Notes: generated by a model from the sequence alone, not told the origin. A DNA stretch of 64,000 nt from Paraburkholderia dilworthii (GCF_000472525.1 NZ_AWZT01000003.1:16263-80262), one strand, 5' to 3'. Shown: positions 38,915 to 49,150, counted from the first letter of the stretch. Program-made: numbers and translations.

Positions 38915-38953
38915 AAAGGAAAAGCCCCAGGAATCTTGCGATTTCCTGGGGCT
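38915..38953 (-). terminator. Terminator after tRNA-Phe
   Basis: On the minus strand AGCCCCAGGA (38953-38944) pairs with TCCTGGGGCT (38932-38923) over a perfect 10-bp stem. It is followed by TTTTCCTTTT. Confidence 0.9.
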
Positions 38954-38959
38954 GAATCC

Positions 38960-39035
38960 TGGTGGCCTGGGACGGAATCGAACCATCGACACGCGGATTT
39001 TCAATCCGCTGCTCTACCAACTGAGCTACCGGGCC
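38960..39035 (-). tRNA. tRNA-Phe (GAA)
   Basis: A 76-nt cloverleaf with encoded CCA. The anticodon stem GCGGA/TCCGC frames the loop with anticodon GAA. The D-arm GCTCAGTTGGTAGAGC and the T-arm with TTCGATT are normal. The acceptor stem, GGCCCGG against CCAGGCC, has one C5-A68 mismatch. It is downstream of ntrX on the same strand but has its own promoter and terminator. Confidence 0.96.
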
Positions 39036-39048
39036 AACGAAGAACGAA

Positions 39049-39077
39049 ATGATATCAAAGGGTCATCAACTGGACAA
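39049..39077 (-). promoter_or_regulatory. Promoter for tRNA-Phe
   Basis: On the minus strand TTGTCC (39077-39072) and TATCAT (39054-39049) are separated by exactly 17 nt. Initiation would be a few nucleotides before the tRNA 5' end at 39035. Confidence 0.65.
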
Positions 39078-39129
39078 GCCCCCTTCCCGAAAAAATCCAG
39101 GGGTGAAATCCGCGCACATAACGCGTTGC

Positions 39130-39822
39130 TCACTCGCCTTTGTTCTTCCCGAGATCGACGCCGAGCTGTTTGAGCTTGCGATACAGGTGCGTGCGCTCCA
39201 GGCCGGTCTTTTCCGCGACACGCGTCATGCTGCCGTTCTCGCGCGCGAGGTGATACTCGAAGTACGCGCGCTCGAATGCATCACGCGCATCGCGCAGCGG
39301 AATGTCGAACGAGATGGATGCGGTTTGCGCAGCGAGCACGCCGCTGCCACCCATGCCGTCGGCCGACAGCATCGGCAACGCCGCGGCGGAGGCCACAGCC
39401 GAAGAATTCATCGGCGACGTCGACTTCGCTGCCGCACCGCCCGGCGCAATCGCCGCCGTGCCGCGCGCGAGACCCTGCTCGACGGCTTTCAGCAGCTTCT
39501 GCAACGCGATCGGCTTCTCCAGAAAATTCAGCGCGCCGATCTTCGTTGCTTCGACTGCCGTGTCGATCGTCGCGTGACCGGACATCATGATCACCGGCAT
39601 GGTGAGCTGCCCTTGCGCAGCCCACTCCTTGAGCAACGTGACGCCGTCGGTATCGGGCATCCAGATGTCGAGCAGCACCAGGTCCGGCGCCTGACGCAAA
39701 CGGAATTCACGCGCCTGTTGCGCGTTTTCCGCCGCCTCCACGACATGCCCCTCGTCGCTCAGGATCTCCGAGAGCAATTCCCGGATGCCCATTTCATCAT
39801 CTACCACCAGGATGGTTGCCAT
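39130..39822 (-). CDS. NtrX-like response regulator lacking the AAA+ domain
   Basis: The 230-residue protein has a receiver domain with Asp52 (LVLLDIWMPD), the switch Ser/Thr, and Lys (LEKPI) as in NtrX. A linker rich in Ala, Ser and Gly (about 120-165) is followed by a Fis-type helix-turn-helix (about 197-225, NGSMTRVAEKTGLERTHLYRKL). The sigma54-interacting AAA+ module of classical NtrX (about 230 residues) is absent, so it should act as an ordinary DNA-binding regulator. It immediately follows ntrY. Confidence 0.9.
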   Translation of the reverse strand: MATILVVDDEMGIRELLSEILSDEGHVVEAAENAQQAREFRLRQAPDLVLLDIWMPDTDGVTLLKEWAAQGQLTMPVIMMSGHATIDTAVEATKIGALNFLEKPIALQKLLKAVEQGLARGTAAIAPGGAAAKSTSPMNSSAVASAAALPMLSADGMGGSGVLAAQTASISFDIPLRDARDAFERAYFEYHLARENGSMTRVAEKTGLERTHLYRKLKQLGVDLGKNKGE

Positions 39823-42237
39823 TTACGCTGCCTTTGTCTGCACTGTTGCTTTTGTCTTTCCCTGCGACGCACCGCCGTGCGCAGGACGCGGTCCCGCTTC
39901 GGGAGCCGCGGCGTCGTCTGCCAGTTGAAGGAAGAGAATCGAAATCTGCGCGCCTTCGATGACATCGCCCGCTTTCATGCGATTGCGAATGTCGATGCGC
40001 GCGCCATGTTCGTCGACGATCTTCTTGACCATCGCAAGACCCAGGCCCGTGCCCTTTGCCTTGGTCGTCACGTAAGGTTCGAATGCACGCGTGAGAATAC
40101 GCGTGGGGAAACCCGGTCCGTTATCCGACACTGTCAGACGTACCGCGACGCGTGCCTTGCCTTCCGCGTCGGGGTCTCCGTATTCTACTGTCCTCGTCTC
40201 GAGCAGCACACGCGGGCGCTCGACCTCGGCCACCGCGTCCTGCGCATTTTGCAGCAGGTTGTGAATCACCTGGCGCAATTGCGTTGCGTCGCCGCGAATG
40301 GCGGGCAACTCGGAGAGCTCGACCTGAATCGCGCCCTTGCCTTCCTCGATACCGTATAGGGTCAGCACTTCGCTTACGAGATCGTTCAGTTGCAGATGCG
40401 CGAGCACGGCCGGAGGCGTGCGTGCGTAGTCGCGGAAATTGTCGACCATCTGTTTCATCGCCGCGACCTGGTTCACGATCGTGGTCGCGCCGCGCTTGAG
40501 CACATCGGCGTCGGACGGCGACAGCTTGTCGGCGAGCTTCATCTGCAAACGCTCCGCCGAAAGCTGGATCGGCGTGAGCGGATTCTTGATCTCATGCGCG
40601 AGCCGTCGCGCGACTTCGCCCCACGCGATAGAACGCTGCGCGGAAATGACGTCGGAGATGTCGTCGAAAACCACCACATAGCCGGACGTCTGCATGTCCT
40701 GTGCGTCGCGATCGGTCGCCGACACGAGGCGCGCGCCGCGCACGAGCAACGTCAGCGGCTCGCTCTCGCCCGCCACCTGAACCGAGAACTGTTGCTGCCA
40801 GTGCCCGCCGTCGTCGTGACCGTCGCCGCTTGCCGCTTCGCGATCGGCAAACGCCTTGCGCACCATGCCGCCGAATTCGCTCAGCACGCCGATCTGTTCG
40901 AGCGCCGAGCCCAGCACCTCCTGGAACTGCTGACGGAAGATGCGCTCGGCGCCGCGATTCGCAGTAGTGAGCCGGAACTGACGGTCGAACACAAACACGC
41001 CGGCCGTGAGGTTAGCGAGAATACTTTCCAGATACGCCTTCGAATGCTCGAGCGCGATGCGATTGTTCTCGACCGCGGCGCGTGCTTCGGACAACTGCCG
41101 CGTCATCGCGTTGAACGACTGGGTGAGAAAGCCGAGTTCGTCGCGCGACTTGATCTCGCGCTTTGGCGTGTAGTCGCCTTCGGTGATTTCCTTCGTGCCT
41201 TGGGCGAGCAGGAACAGCGGCCGCGCAAGCTGATTGCCGAGCGCGAGCGCCAGCATCATCGCGATGAAAGTAGCGAGGAAGAGCGCGAGCGTCAGCGTGC
41301 CGATATACATCTTGCGCAAGCCGGTACGTCCGAGCGCTTTCTCCTGATACTCGCGATACGCGCGCTGCACAGCATCGGCGTTGCGAGCGAGCGATTGCGA
41401 CACCGGCTGCGTGAGTTGCAGAAATCGCTCGGTGGGCTGCAGCAGCGACGCATTCGAGTCGGGAATGCGCTGCACGACGCGCAGCCGCAACGCGCCTTTA
41501 CCGCCGTGTGCACGAGGATCGCCGTCGACTTCGCCTTCGATCGCCGCGTAGCCGCGGCCGCGCGCCTGGTCGAGCATCAGCGGCGTGGGCAGGTCGTTCG
41601 GCACGAGCGACGCGTAATTGCTCGATGCCTGCGCAACCACATGCATGTCGGGTGTCGCGCCGGACATGCTGCGCGTGGGCTCGACGATCGTCGCGTCCTG
41701 CACACCGAACTGGTCGCGCAGACGCAGCAGTGTGAGCGTCGTACCGGCTGCGTCCGCGCTCGCGAGCTGCTCGGACATCAAGCGGCCCTTCGTTTGCAGA
41801 TCGGACAGCGACGCGTCGAGCATGCCGCGCCCCAGGTTCAGACCGGAGGTGAGCGCAGTTTCGACATTCACGTCGAACCACGACTCGATACTGCGCGACA
41901 CGAACTGATACGAGACCACATAGATGATGCCGCCAGGCACTACGCCGACGAGCGCCATGAAGAACGCGAGCTTGGCGAGAAGCCGCGTGCCGAATTTACC
42001 CTTTCGCAACCGCGCAATGATGATGATGACGAGCGTCGCCACCACCAGCAGAAAGATCATCGCGACGATGAGGTTCGCGGCGTACAGCCACTGGTAATAG
42101 CGGTCGAAAAACTCAGTGTTTGCGCTTGCCGCGGCGAGCAGCACGAGCAGCAAGACGGCCGTCACCGCGACCGTGGACACCAGCACGCGCACGACGATGC
42201 TGCTGACACTGGTGGCGGAGCGCACTCTATTTAGCAC
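39823..42237 (-). CDS. ntrY: NtrY-like sensor histidine kinase
   Basis: This 804-residue inner-membrane kinase has three or four N-terminal transmembrane helices (up to about 115), a periplasmic domain, another helix pair near 325-350, a HAMP domain (about 350-400), a PAS domain (about 410-520), HisKA with His548 in LAHEIKNPLTPIQ, and HATPase_c with DNGPGFP and GTGLGLAMV. NtrY/NtrX systems respond to nitrogen or redox conditions in alpha- and betaproteobacteria. It starts with GTG inside the DUF4390 gene (11-bp overlap) and abuts the regulator gene. Confidence 0.9.
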   Translation of the reverse strand: MLNRVRSATSVSSIVVRVLVSTVAVTAVLLLVLLAAASANTEFFDRYYQWLYAANLIVAMIFLLVVATLVIIIIARLRKGKFGTRLLAKLAFFMALVGVVPGGIIYVVSYQFVSRSIESWFDVNVETALTSGLNLGRGMLDASLSDLQTKGRLMSEQLASADAAGTTLTLLRLRDQFGVQDATIVEPTRSMSGATPDMHVVAQASSNYASLVPNDLPTPLMLDQARGRGYAAIEGEVDGDPRAHGGKGALRLRVVQRIPDSNASLLQPTERFLQLTQPVSQSLARNADAVQRAYREYQEKALGRTGLRKMYIGTLTLALFLATFIAMMLALALGNQLARPLFLLAQGTKEITEGDYTPKREIKSRDELGFLTQSFNAMTRQLSEARAAVENNRIALEHSKAYLESILANLTAGVFVFDRQFRLTTANRGAERIFRQQFQEVLGSALEQIGVLSEFGGMVRKAFADREAASGDGHDDGGHWQQQFSVQVAGESEPLTLLVRGARLVSATDRDAQDMQTSGYVVVFDDISDVISAQRSIAWGEVARRLAHEIKNPLTPIQLSAERLQMKLADKLSPSDADVLKRGATTIVNQVAAMKQMVDNFRDYARTPPAVLAHLQLNDLVSEVLTLYGIEEGKGAIQVELSELPAIRGDATQLRQVIHNLLQNAQDAVAEVERPRVLLETRTVEYGDPDAEGKARVAVRLTVSDNGPGFPTRILTRAFEPYVTTKAKGTGLGLAMVKKIVDEHGARIDIRNRMKAGDVIEGAQISILFLQLADDAAAPEAGPRPAHGGASQGKTKATVQTKAA

Positions 42238-42826
42238 GTTCGGTCACCGTGAAAGTAAAACGCTTCCATTCAGAAGCGAGATTCCAGTCGCGGTTGTTCA
42301 CCGCGTCAATCTGAAACGGCTTGGGCATCAATGCAATGTCGAGCTGCATGCGCACCGACGCGTTGTACGTTTCGCCGACGTGCACGTCATTGCGGTCGAT
42401 CACATGCCACGAGGTCACATGTTTGATGACCGCAAGCGCATCCTTAAGCGTCGTGAAGCCGAGTTGCAAACCGCCGGACGACACGCTCGACACACGATAC
42501 TCGCGCGTGAGCGGCTGAAACGACAGGCGAAGGCTTTGCGACACGTTCACCGGCTGCTCGTCGAACCAGTACCAGCGCGGCCGGCTCAATTCAAAGTCAG
42601 TCGTGAAGTAAAGCGGAATACCTCTATTGACCGCGTCTTCGAGATTGCTGTTCAGTTCGAAGTCGAAACGCGCGTCGAGGCTCCAACCGGTATTGTCGGC
42701 TTGCAGCGAAGCGCGCTGCACGGCGATCGAGTCGGCGTGCGCCGCACCGGGCGCAACGAGCCAGACGGCCAGCGCGACCCAAAGCACGGCAGCGAGCCGA
42801 AGCGGGAAGAAGCGTTTGATGGTCAC
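42227..42826 (-). CDS. DUF4390 exported protein
   Basis: The 199-residue product has a signal peptide (about 1-31, cleavage after AHA) and a beta-rich mature part typical of DUF4390, a proteobacterial family of unknown function usually found between rsmB and ntrY. It is probably periplasmic. Its start overlaps the rsmB stop by 4 bp (ATGA) and its end overlaps ntrY by 11 bp, so translation of the three is linked. A role in sensing for NtrY is an attractive guess with no direct support. Confidence 0.88.
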   Translation of the reverse strand: MTIKRFFPLRLAAVLWVALAVWLVAPGAAHADSIAVQRASLQADNTGWSLDARFDFELNSNLEDAVNRGIPLYFTTDFELSRPRWYWFDEQPVNVSQSLRLSFQPLTREYRVSSVSSGGLQLGFTTLKDALAVIKHVTSWHVIDRNDVHVGETYNASVRMQLDIALMPKPFQIDAVNNRDWNLASEWKRFTFTVTERAK

Positions 42827-44262
42827 CGTTTCTGAAAGCGCGCGTAGAAAAATCCGTCGTGGTCTGAGTTCGCGCCGGCGCTGATGTCAGCGAATTCTCC
42901 GGCATGGGAACCGGCCGATGTGTCGGCGGGCGCGCGGGCGACTGAAGGTAAAAGTTGCCCCGGCGCGTCCAATCGTACCGCATCCTGATGCTTGTTTCCA
43001 AACCACTGCGCCTGCAATTCGCCTTCTTCCGGAAAGATCGAGCACGTAACGTAGAGCAATTCGCCGCCGGGCTTAACCAGCGGCCAGAGCGCGTCGAGAA
43101 TGCGCCGCTGTTCGTCGACGAGCGCGGGAATATCGGACGCGCGACGCAGCCAGCGAATATCCGGATGACGCCTCACGATGCCCGACGCCGAGCACGGCAC
43201 GTCGGCCAGAATGCGGTCGAACGGCTGGTCGATGTCGTCGTGCCATTTGGACGGCGTGCCCGCGTCGCCGATACGCACTTCCGCCTCGAGCTTCAGGCGC
43301 TGCAAGTTTTCGCCGATGCGCCGCGCACGCGTCGCATCGCTTTCGAGCGCAACCAGTTGCAGGTTCGCCAGTTCCAGCAGATGCCCGGTCTTGCCGCCAG
43401 GAGCCGCGCACGCGTCGAGCACGCGCATGCCGTCGCGCACGCCAAGCAGTTGCGCGGCGAGCTGGGCGCCTGCGTCCTGCACCGACACCACACCGTCGTT
43501 AAAGCCGGGAATTCGATCGACAGGCATTGGCGCGGCAAGCTTCACCGCGTACTCGCCGGCTTTGCTCGCGGCAATGTGATGGTCCTCGAGAACTTGCAAA
43601 TACGCTTCGACAGTCGAATGACGGGCATTCACACGCAACGTCAACGGACCTTGCGTGTTGCCGGCCGCGAGCACGTCTTGCCATGCGTCGGGCCATGCGC
43701 GCCTTACGGCGTCGATCCACCAGGCCGGGTAATTCCAGCGCGCGACTTCATCGGCTTGCGCGTCGTTCAGTAGCGCCTCGCGTTCGCGCAGAAAATTCCG
43801 CAGCACGGCGTTGACGAGCCCCTTCGCGAATGAGAACTCACGACGTGCGGCGATCACACTCACCGCCTGGTCGACCACCGTGAACGGCGTATAGGCGGCG
43901 CTGGCTTCATCGTCGATTAAAAGCGCGAGCGCGCAGGCAAGCACATGGCCGACATGCGGCGGCGGCGCCTTTTTGACCAGCCGCGTGATCAACCATTCGG
44001 CCGTCGCGAGACGCCGCATCGTGCGATAAGCGATGTCCTGCACCGCGCCGCGTGCAGCAGCGGCGCTGCCCTCGGGCGCGGATAGGAAAACGGATTGCAG
44101 CGCGGCCGGCAAAGCCGCGCCGAGGCGCACGGCGCCGACTGCTTGGGCGGCGCAATCGAGCGCAAAGCCGAGCGATTCCGGCGCGAGATGCAACACGGAC
44201 AAGCGGGATTCGCGCGGACGCGCCGACGAAGAAGCAGAACGCGAAGAAGGCTTTGGGATCAT
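42823..44262 (-). CDS. rsmB: 16S rRNA (cytosine-967 C5) methyltransferase RsmB
   Basis: RsmB makes m5C967 in 16S rRNA. The 479-residue protein has an N-terminal NusB-like RNA-binding domain (about 30-170) and a C-terminal methyltransferase with LDACAAPGGKTGHLLE (SAM motif), the DVPCSASG motif IV cysteine, and the catalytic cysteine in YVTCSIFPEE. The last 60 residues include a Ser/Ala/Asp-rich insert before the final FFYARF strand. I use the ATG at 44262; a longer frame upstream is unlike the family. Confidence 0.92.
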   Translation of the reverse strand: MIPKPSSRSASSSARPRESRLSVLHLAPESLGFALDCAAQAVGAVRLGAALPAALQSVFLSAPEGSAAAARGAVQDIAYRTMRRLATAEWLITRLVKKAPPPHVGHVLACALALLIDDEASAAYTPFTVVDQAVSVIAARREFSFAKGLVNAVLRNFLREREALLNDAQADEVARWNYPAWWIDAVRRAWPDAWQDVLAAGNTQGPLTLRVNARHSTVEAYLQVLEDHHIAASKAGEYAVKLAAPMPVDRIPGFNDGVVSVQDAGAQLAAQLLGVRDGMRVLDACAAPGGKTGHLLELANLQLVALESDATRARRIGENLQRLKLEAEVRIGDAGTPSKWHDDIDQPFDRILADVPCSASGIVRRHPDIRWLRRASDIPALVDEQRRILDALWPLVKPGGELLYVTCSIFPEEGELQAQWFGNKHQDAVRLDAPGQLLPSVARAPADTSAGSHAGEFADISAGANSDHDGFFYARFQKR

Positions 44263-44378
44263 GGGAAGACAAAGGCAGGCCGCGCGGTACGCACGACACA
44301 ATGGACACACATTGTAGCGTGGCGCGGCTCGCGGGCTCGCCACCCGGCGTCGGCAGTCGGCGCGCGCAGTTCCGCCAA

Positions 44379-44407
44379 TTAAAAAGGCGAGCCCAGAGAC
44401 TCGCCTT
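44379..44407 (-). terminator. Terminator after htpX
   Basis: On the minus strand AAGGCGAG (44407-44400) pairs with CTCGCCTT (44391-44384) across an 8-nt loop, followed by TTTTTAAT. It separates htpX from the rsmB-DUF4390-ntrY transcript. Confidence 0.82.
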
Positions 44408-44430
44408 TGGCTATGCCGCGCGCATCGCCG

Positions 44431-45288
44431 TTATTCGAAGCGCCCGGTTCGGGCCATTTCCATTAAACGCGCGATGCGTTCTTCAGTGGCCGGGTGCGTT
44501 GAAAACAGATTCGCGATGCTGCCACCGGCCAGTGGATTCATGATCATCATCTGCGCGGTAGCCGGATGCTGCTCGGCGGCAGGAAACGGAATGCCGCTCG
44601 CATAACGATGAATCTTGTCGAGCGCCGAAGCGAGCGCTTGCGGGTCGCCGGAAATCTGCGCGCCGCCGCGGTCCGCTTCGAATTCACGCGCGCGCGAAAT
44701 CGCCATCTGGATCAGCGCGCCCGCGATAGGCGCAAGCAGCGCGACGGCAATGCCGGCGATCGGATTCGTAGGACGCCCGTTCTCGTCGCGGCCGCCGAAG
44801 AACATCGCGAAGTTCGCTAGCGCGGAAATCGCGCCGGCCATCGTGGCCGAAATCGTCGAAATCAGAATGTCGCGATGCTTCACGTGCGCCAGTTCGTGCG
44901 CCATGACGCCGCGCATTTCGCGCTCGGACAGCACGCGCAGAATGCCCGTGGTTGCGGCAACCGCTGCATGCTCCGGATTGCGGCCGGTAGCGAACGCGTT
45001 CGGCGCGTCTTCATTGATCAGATAGACGCGCGGCATTGGCAAGCCGGCGCGCGTGGAGAGCTCACGCACCATACGGTAAAACTGCGGCGCGCTGGTTTCG
45101 TCGACTTCCTGCGCGTTGTACATGCGCAGGACCATCTTGTCCGAGAACCAGTACGAAAAGAAATTCATGCCGAGAGCGATGACGAGCGCGATCGTCATAC
45201 CGCGCGACCCGCCGATCATCCCGCCGATCACGATGAAAAGGGCCGTGATCGCGGCCATCAACATCGCGGTTTTGACCCAATTGAACAT
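44431..45288 (-). CDS. htpX: Membrane zinc metalloprotease HtpX
   Basis: HtpX is an inner-membrane M48B protease that degrades misfolded membrane proteins alongside FtsH. The 285-residue protein has two N-terminal membrane helices (about 5-55), HELAH at 131-135, the third zinc ligand Glu in REFEADRGG, and two more helices between. The ATG at 45288 has GGAG 8 nt upstream and begins [10 protein letters not shown], the family start. It ends in a terminator. Confidence 0.95.
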   Translation of the reverse strand: MFNWVKTAMLMAAITALFIVIGGMIGGSRGMTIALVIALGMNFFSYWFSDKMVLRMYNAQEVDETSAPQFYRMVRELSTRAGLPMPRVYLINEDAPNAFATGRNPEHAAVAATTGILRVLSEREMRGVMAHELAHVKHRDILISTISATMAGAISALANFAMFFGGRDENGRPTNPIAGIAVALLAPIAGALIQMAISRAREFEADRGGAQISGDPQALASALDKIHRYASGIPFPAAEQHPATAQMMIMNPLAGGSIANLFSTHPATEERIARLMEMARTGRFE

Positions 45289-45392
45289 GTCTGCAACTCC
45301 TTGCCCTAACGCGGGGTTCATTTCCGTGCCGCATCATCGCGGCGCCTGATTGTAAGCGAAATGTTAGATATAGGCGCGCGCGGAAAATTCAA

Positions 45393-46034
45393 TTATCTCG
45401 ATGCGGTGGCGAGCTTGATTCCCAAGCCGACAAAGGCGCTGCCGACGCCGCGATCCAGCCACTTCTTGACCGACGGCTTGCCGGAGAAGCGCCGCGTGAC
45501 ACTGCCGGCGATCCACGCGACAAAGCTGTTCCACAGCATGCTCATCACGACGAACACGGCGCCGAGCGTGAGAAAAGCGAGCGCCTTGTGATCGGTGCCG
45601 GCGGTGACGAACTGCGGAAAGAACGAGACGAAGAAAAGCACGACTTTGGGGTTCAGTACGTTCGTCCAGAAACCTTGCAGGAACAGCTGGCGCAGCGACT
45701 TCGGGGCGCCGGCCGCGCGCGCTTCGCCGCGGGTTTCGTCGGCGTCGGGTTTGGCAAAAATGAGGCGTACGCCGAGATAAATCAGATAAATCGCGCCGAC
45801 AAATTTGATGACCGTGAACGCGGTGGCCGACGCGGCGAGCAGCGCCGTCAAGCCGAACGCGCAAGCGAGCGAATGAACGCAGCACCCGGCCGAAATGCCG
45901 AGCGCGGACATGAGCCCCGCGCCGCGGCCCTGCGCGACGCTACGCCCGACGATATAAGCGGTATCCGGCCCGGGCGTCACATTCAACAGAAAGACGGCGA
46001 CGATGAAAAACTCGAAATGGGTGATGCCGAACAT
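45393..46034 (-). CDS. LysE/RhtB-family amino-acid exporter
   Basis: The 213-residue membrane protein has about six helices. It has the LysE family N-terminal pattern with LLNVTPGPDTAYIVGRSVAQG, the GISAGCCVHSLACAFGL second helix, and GFWTNVLNPKVVLFFVSFFPQF near the middle. LysE/RhtB transporters export lysine, threonine, homoserine or related compounds by exchange with protons. The substrate is not predictable. GAGGA precedes the start. It lies between fmt and htpX on the minus strand. Confidence 0.88.
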   Translation of the reverse strand: MFGITHFEFFIVAVFLLNVTPGPDTAYIVGRSVAQGRGAGLMSALGISAGCCVHSLACAFGLTALLAASATAFTVIKFVGAIYLIYLGVRLIFAKPDADETRGEARAAGAPKSLRQLFLQGFWTNVLNPKVVLFFVSFFPQFVTAGTDHKALAFLTLGAVFVVMSMLWNSFVAWIAGSVTRRFSGKPSVKKWLDRGVGSAFVGLGIKLATASR

Positions 46035-46146
46035 GGGGATCCTCGAAACCTGAGCCTTCGCAGGAGGATTCTAACGCGCAGCGAGCGTGCAGCGGCCCCG
46101 TCGAGCATCGGCCGAACGGACGATATTCACGCGCCGCCGATCGGTG

Positions 46147-47133
46147 CTACTTTGCTTCGGGAAGCTGGAAACGCTGGCCCGTAGCCAGCGCAAAGCCGGC
46201 CAGAAATTCGCGCGCCGGCAGACGTTTGCCGCCGGGCTTCTGCAGCTGCGTAAGACGCAGCGCGCCTTGGCCGCAGGCCACGACGACACCTTCCGGTGAA
46301 ACGCTCGCGATCGTGCCGGGCGCATCGCCGCCTTGCGCGTCTTCTTCAGCAGCAGCCCAGATCTTGATCGACGTGCCGTCTTCGAGAGTCGCCACGCCGC
46401 CTGGGAACGGATCGAACGCGCGCACCTGGCGGGCGAGCACCGAAGCCGGGAGGCTCCAGTCGAGCACGGCCTCGTGCTTGCCGATTTTTTCGGCGTAAGT
46501 CACACCGTCGGCGGGTTGCGGCGTGGACGCCAGGTTGCCGCTGCGCTCCAGTTCGACGAGTGCTTCGACGATCAACTTGGCGCCCTCTTGCGCGAGGCGG
46601 TCGTGCAGCGTGGCGGTGGTGTCGTCGGCGGAAATCGGCGTGCGTATTTCGGAGATCATCGCACCGGTGTCGAGGCCCGCATCCATTTGCATCAACGTGA
46701 TGCCGGTTTCGGCGTCGCCCGCTTCGATCGCGCGGTGAATCGGCGCCGCGCCGCGCCAGCGCGGCAGCAGCGATGCGTGAATATTGATGCAGCCGAGCGG
46801 CGCGGTATCGAGCACTTCCTGCGGGAGGATCAGGCCGTAGGCAGCGACCACCATCACGTCGTGCGGCGTGGCGCGCAACAGATCGATGGCAGCGGCGGCC
46901 TCGGCCGGGTACTTCCCTGCACGGCGCAGCGAGGGCGGCTGCGCGACGGCAAGGCCGTGCTCTTCGGCGTAACGCTTGACGGGGCTCGCCTGCAATTTCA
47001 TGCCGCGCCCGGCCGGGCGGTCAGGCTGCGTCAGCACGAGCGGCACCGGGAAACCGGCGCCGTGGATCGCGGCCAGCGCGGCCGAGGCAAATTCCGGCGT
47101 ACCGGCAAAGACAACGCGCAACGAATGGCTCAT
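46147..47133 (-). CDS. fmt: Methionyl-tRNA formyltransferase
   Basis: Fmt formylates initiator Met-tRNA using 10-formyl-tetrahydrofolate. The 328-residue protein has the N-terminal catalytic Rossmann domain with FAGTPEFA, the [16 protein letters not shown] signature containing Asn-Ile-His, and the catalytic Asp in DTGAMI. The C-terminal OB-like tRNA-binding domain is about 210-320. It lies 37 bp after def, the usual def-fmt pair, so that formylation and deformylation are co-expressed. Confidence 0.96.
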   Translation of the reverse strand: MSHSLRVVFAGTPEFASAALAAIHGAGFPVPLVLTQPDRPAGRGMKLQASPVKRYAEEHGLAVAQPPSLRRAGKYPAEAAAAIDLLRATPHDVMVVAAYGLILPQEVLDTAPLGCINIHASLLPRWRGAAPIHRAIEAGDAETGITLMQMDAGLDTGAMISEIRTPISADDTTATLHDRLAQEGAKLIVEALVELERSGNLASTPQPADGVTYAEKIGKHEAVLDWSLPASVLARQVRAFDPFPGGVATLEDGTSIKIWAAAEEDAQGGDAPGTIASVSPEGVVVACGQGALRLTQLQKPGGKRLPAREFLAGFALATGQRFQLPEAK

Positions 47134-47170
47134 GAGCAGGGGCGGAAGCAGGGAGCGGGACGGGCGCGCA

Positions 47171-47674
47171 TTACATCGCGTGGGCGAGCTTCTTCATCTT
47201 GCTCTTGATGCGCGTTTGCTTCAGCGGCGACAGATATTCGACGAACACGCGGCCCATCAGGTGATCCATTTCGTGCTGAATGCACACGGCGAGCAGACCT
47301 TCGCAATCCATTTCGAAGGTTTCGCCCTTCTCGTTCAGCGCCCGCACGCGCACTTTCTCGGCGCGCTCGACGTTGTCGTAAATGCCCGGCACCGACAGAC
47401 AGCCTTCCTCGGACAGCTTCTTCTCGTTGCTCGACCAGACGATTTCCGCGTTGATGAACGCGAGCAGTTGGTCGTGCGCGTCCGACACGTCGATCACGAT
47501 CACGCGCTCGTGCACGTCCACCTGTGTCGCCGCGAGGCCGACGCCCGGCGCGGCATACATGGTCTCGGCCATGTCCGCAACGAGGCGGCGGATGCGGTCG
47601 TTGACCTTTTCCACCGGCTTCGCAACCTTGTGCAGCCGTTTGTCCGGGTAATTGAGGATGTTCAGTAAAGCCAT
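47171..47674 (-). CDS. def: Peptide deformylase
   Basis: Deformylase removes the formyl group from nascent proteins. The 167-residue protein has the three motifs of the iron/zinc enzyme: GVGLAATQ (near 45), EGCLS with the metal-binding cysteine (near 91) and HEMDH with both His ligands and the catalytic Glu (near 133-137). The ATG at 47674 is the family start; the upstream part of the open frame is unrelated. It diverges from dprA over 243 bp. Confidence 0.96.
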   Translation of the reverse strand: MALLNILNYPDKRLHKVAKPVEKVNDRIRRLVADMAETMYAAPGVGLAATQVDVHERVIVIDVSDAHDQLLAFINAEIVWSSNEKKLSEEGCLSVPGIYDNVERAEKVRVRALNEKGETFEMDCEGLLAVCIQHEMDHLMGRVFVEYLSPLKQTRIKSKMKKLAHAM

Positions 47675-47917
47675 GATTTCGAGTGTGATTTTCGGCGCCG
47701 CTGACCGTGGGAAGGCTCGCGTTGGCCATTCGGCCAGGTTGCCGGCCCGTCGCAATACGCACACGATAGATGGTGTCGAACCGATGCGATTCAACGCGCC
47801 ACATGCGCGAGACGACGAGCCCGCGCGGGTGGGCGCGGCGCTGCAGTTATTTCGGATGATGAAAATTTTAGCATGGCGCCCGCCTGCCCGCCGGCCCTGT
47901 ACGAGGATCGATCTGCA

Positions 47918-49150
47918 ATGCACACCTTGCCTGCAACCCATCTTGAAGTCGCCGCGTGGCTGCGGCTCTCCCTTGCTCCGGGGCTGAAACCCGCGGCGCT
48001 GCGCGTGCTGCTGACAGCCTTCGGACTGCCCGAAGCGATCCTCCAGCAGGATCATGAAACGCTCGCCGCAGTCGCCGGCGACGCTGCGGCGCGCGCCACA
48101 CTGGCTCCGGCGAGTCCCGAATTCGATGCTCAGCTCGGCGCGGTGATCGCATGGCGAGAGCTACCCGGCAACCACCTCGTGACGCTCGACGACCCGGCGT
48201 ATCCGCCGGCGCTTCTCACCATGCCCGATCCACCGCCGCTGCTATATATAAAGGGCCGGCTCGATCTGCTGCATACCCGAGCCGTCGCGCTGGTGGGCAG
48301 CCGCAGCGCGACGCCGCAAGGCATGGAAGACGCCGAACGCTTCGCGCGGACGCTTTCGACGGCGGGCGTGACCGTCGTGTCGGGGCTCGCGCAGGGCATC
48401 GACGGCGCGGCGCATCGGGGCGGCCTCGAGGGCGCCGGCAGCACCGTCGCTGTAATCGGCACCGGCGCCGATCTCGTCTATCCGGCGGCGCACCACGCTC
48501 TTGCGCGGCAAATCGCGGTGCAAGGCGCGATTCTCTCGGAGTGGCCGCTCGGCACGCCCGCGCGCGCCGCCAACTTTCCGCAGCGTAACCGGTTGATCGC
48601 GGGGCTTGTCAGCGGCGTGCTGATCGTCGAGGCGGCTATGCGTTCGGGCTCGCTCATCACGGCGCGCCTCGCCAACGAGATGGGCCGCGATATCTTTGCG
48701 TTGCCGGGTTCGATCCACGCGCCGTTGTCGCGTGGGTGTCATCGGATGCTCAAGCAGGGCGCGAAGCTTGTGGAGACGCCCGAGGAGGTGCTGGAGGAAT
48801 TGGGTTTTTCCAAAGCCGCGCCCGCAGTCGCGGGCGCCGGGCGGGAAAAGGCGTCGACGCAGGCGTCTCTCGTCACGGCGGCCGGCAGTGCGGCAATGGG
48901 CTCGGCGCAGCGCGAAGAGTCGACGCAAGCGGCGGCCGGAGAGGGCACGTTCAACGTGGTCGGCTCGCCAGGCCCGGACGCCGCACGGCTGCTCGCCGCG
49001 CTCGGCTACAGCCCAACGCCCCTTGAAATACTGGCCACGCGCACCGAGATGGACTACGCCGTTCTCCAAACGACGTTGCTCCAGCTGGAACTGGCCGGCC
49101 ACGTCAGCGCGCTGCCCGGCGGGCGCTACACGCGAGCAAGCCACGGCTAA
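47918..49150 (+). CDS. dprA: DNA processing protein DprA
   Basis: DprA loads RecA on incoming single-stranded DNA during natural transformation. The 410-residue protein has an N-terminal SAM-like domain, the Rossmann core with [14 protein letters not shown] (about 117-130) and [16 protein letters not shown], and a C-terminal winged-helix DML1-like domain (about 345-405) after a low-complexity linker. I chose the ATG at 47918 because GAGG lies about 11 nt upstream; an in-frame ATG at 47873 would add 15 residues. Confidence 0.92.
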   Translation: MHTLPATHLEVAAWLRLSLAPGLKPAALRVLLTAFGLPEAILQQDHETLAAVAGDAAARATLAPASPEFDAQLGAVIAWRELPGNHLVTLDDPAYPPALLTMPDPPPLLYIKGRLDLLHTRAVALVGSRSATPQGMEDAERFARTLSTAGVTVVSGLAQGIDGAAHRGGLEGAGSTVAVIGTGADLVYPAAHHALARQIAVQGAILSEWPLGTPARAANFPQRNRLIAGLVSGVLIVEAAMRSGSLITARLANEMGRDIFALPGSIHAPLSRGCHRMLKQGAKLVETPEEVLEELGFSKAAPAVAGAGREKASTQASLVTAAGSAAMGSAQREESTQAAAGEGTFNVVGSPGPDAARLLAALGYSPTPLEILATRTEMDYAVLQTTLLQLELAGHVSALPGGRYTRASHG

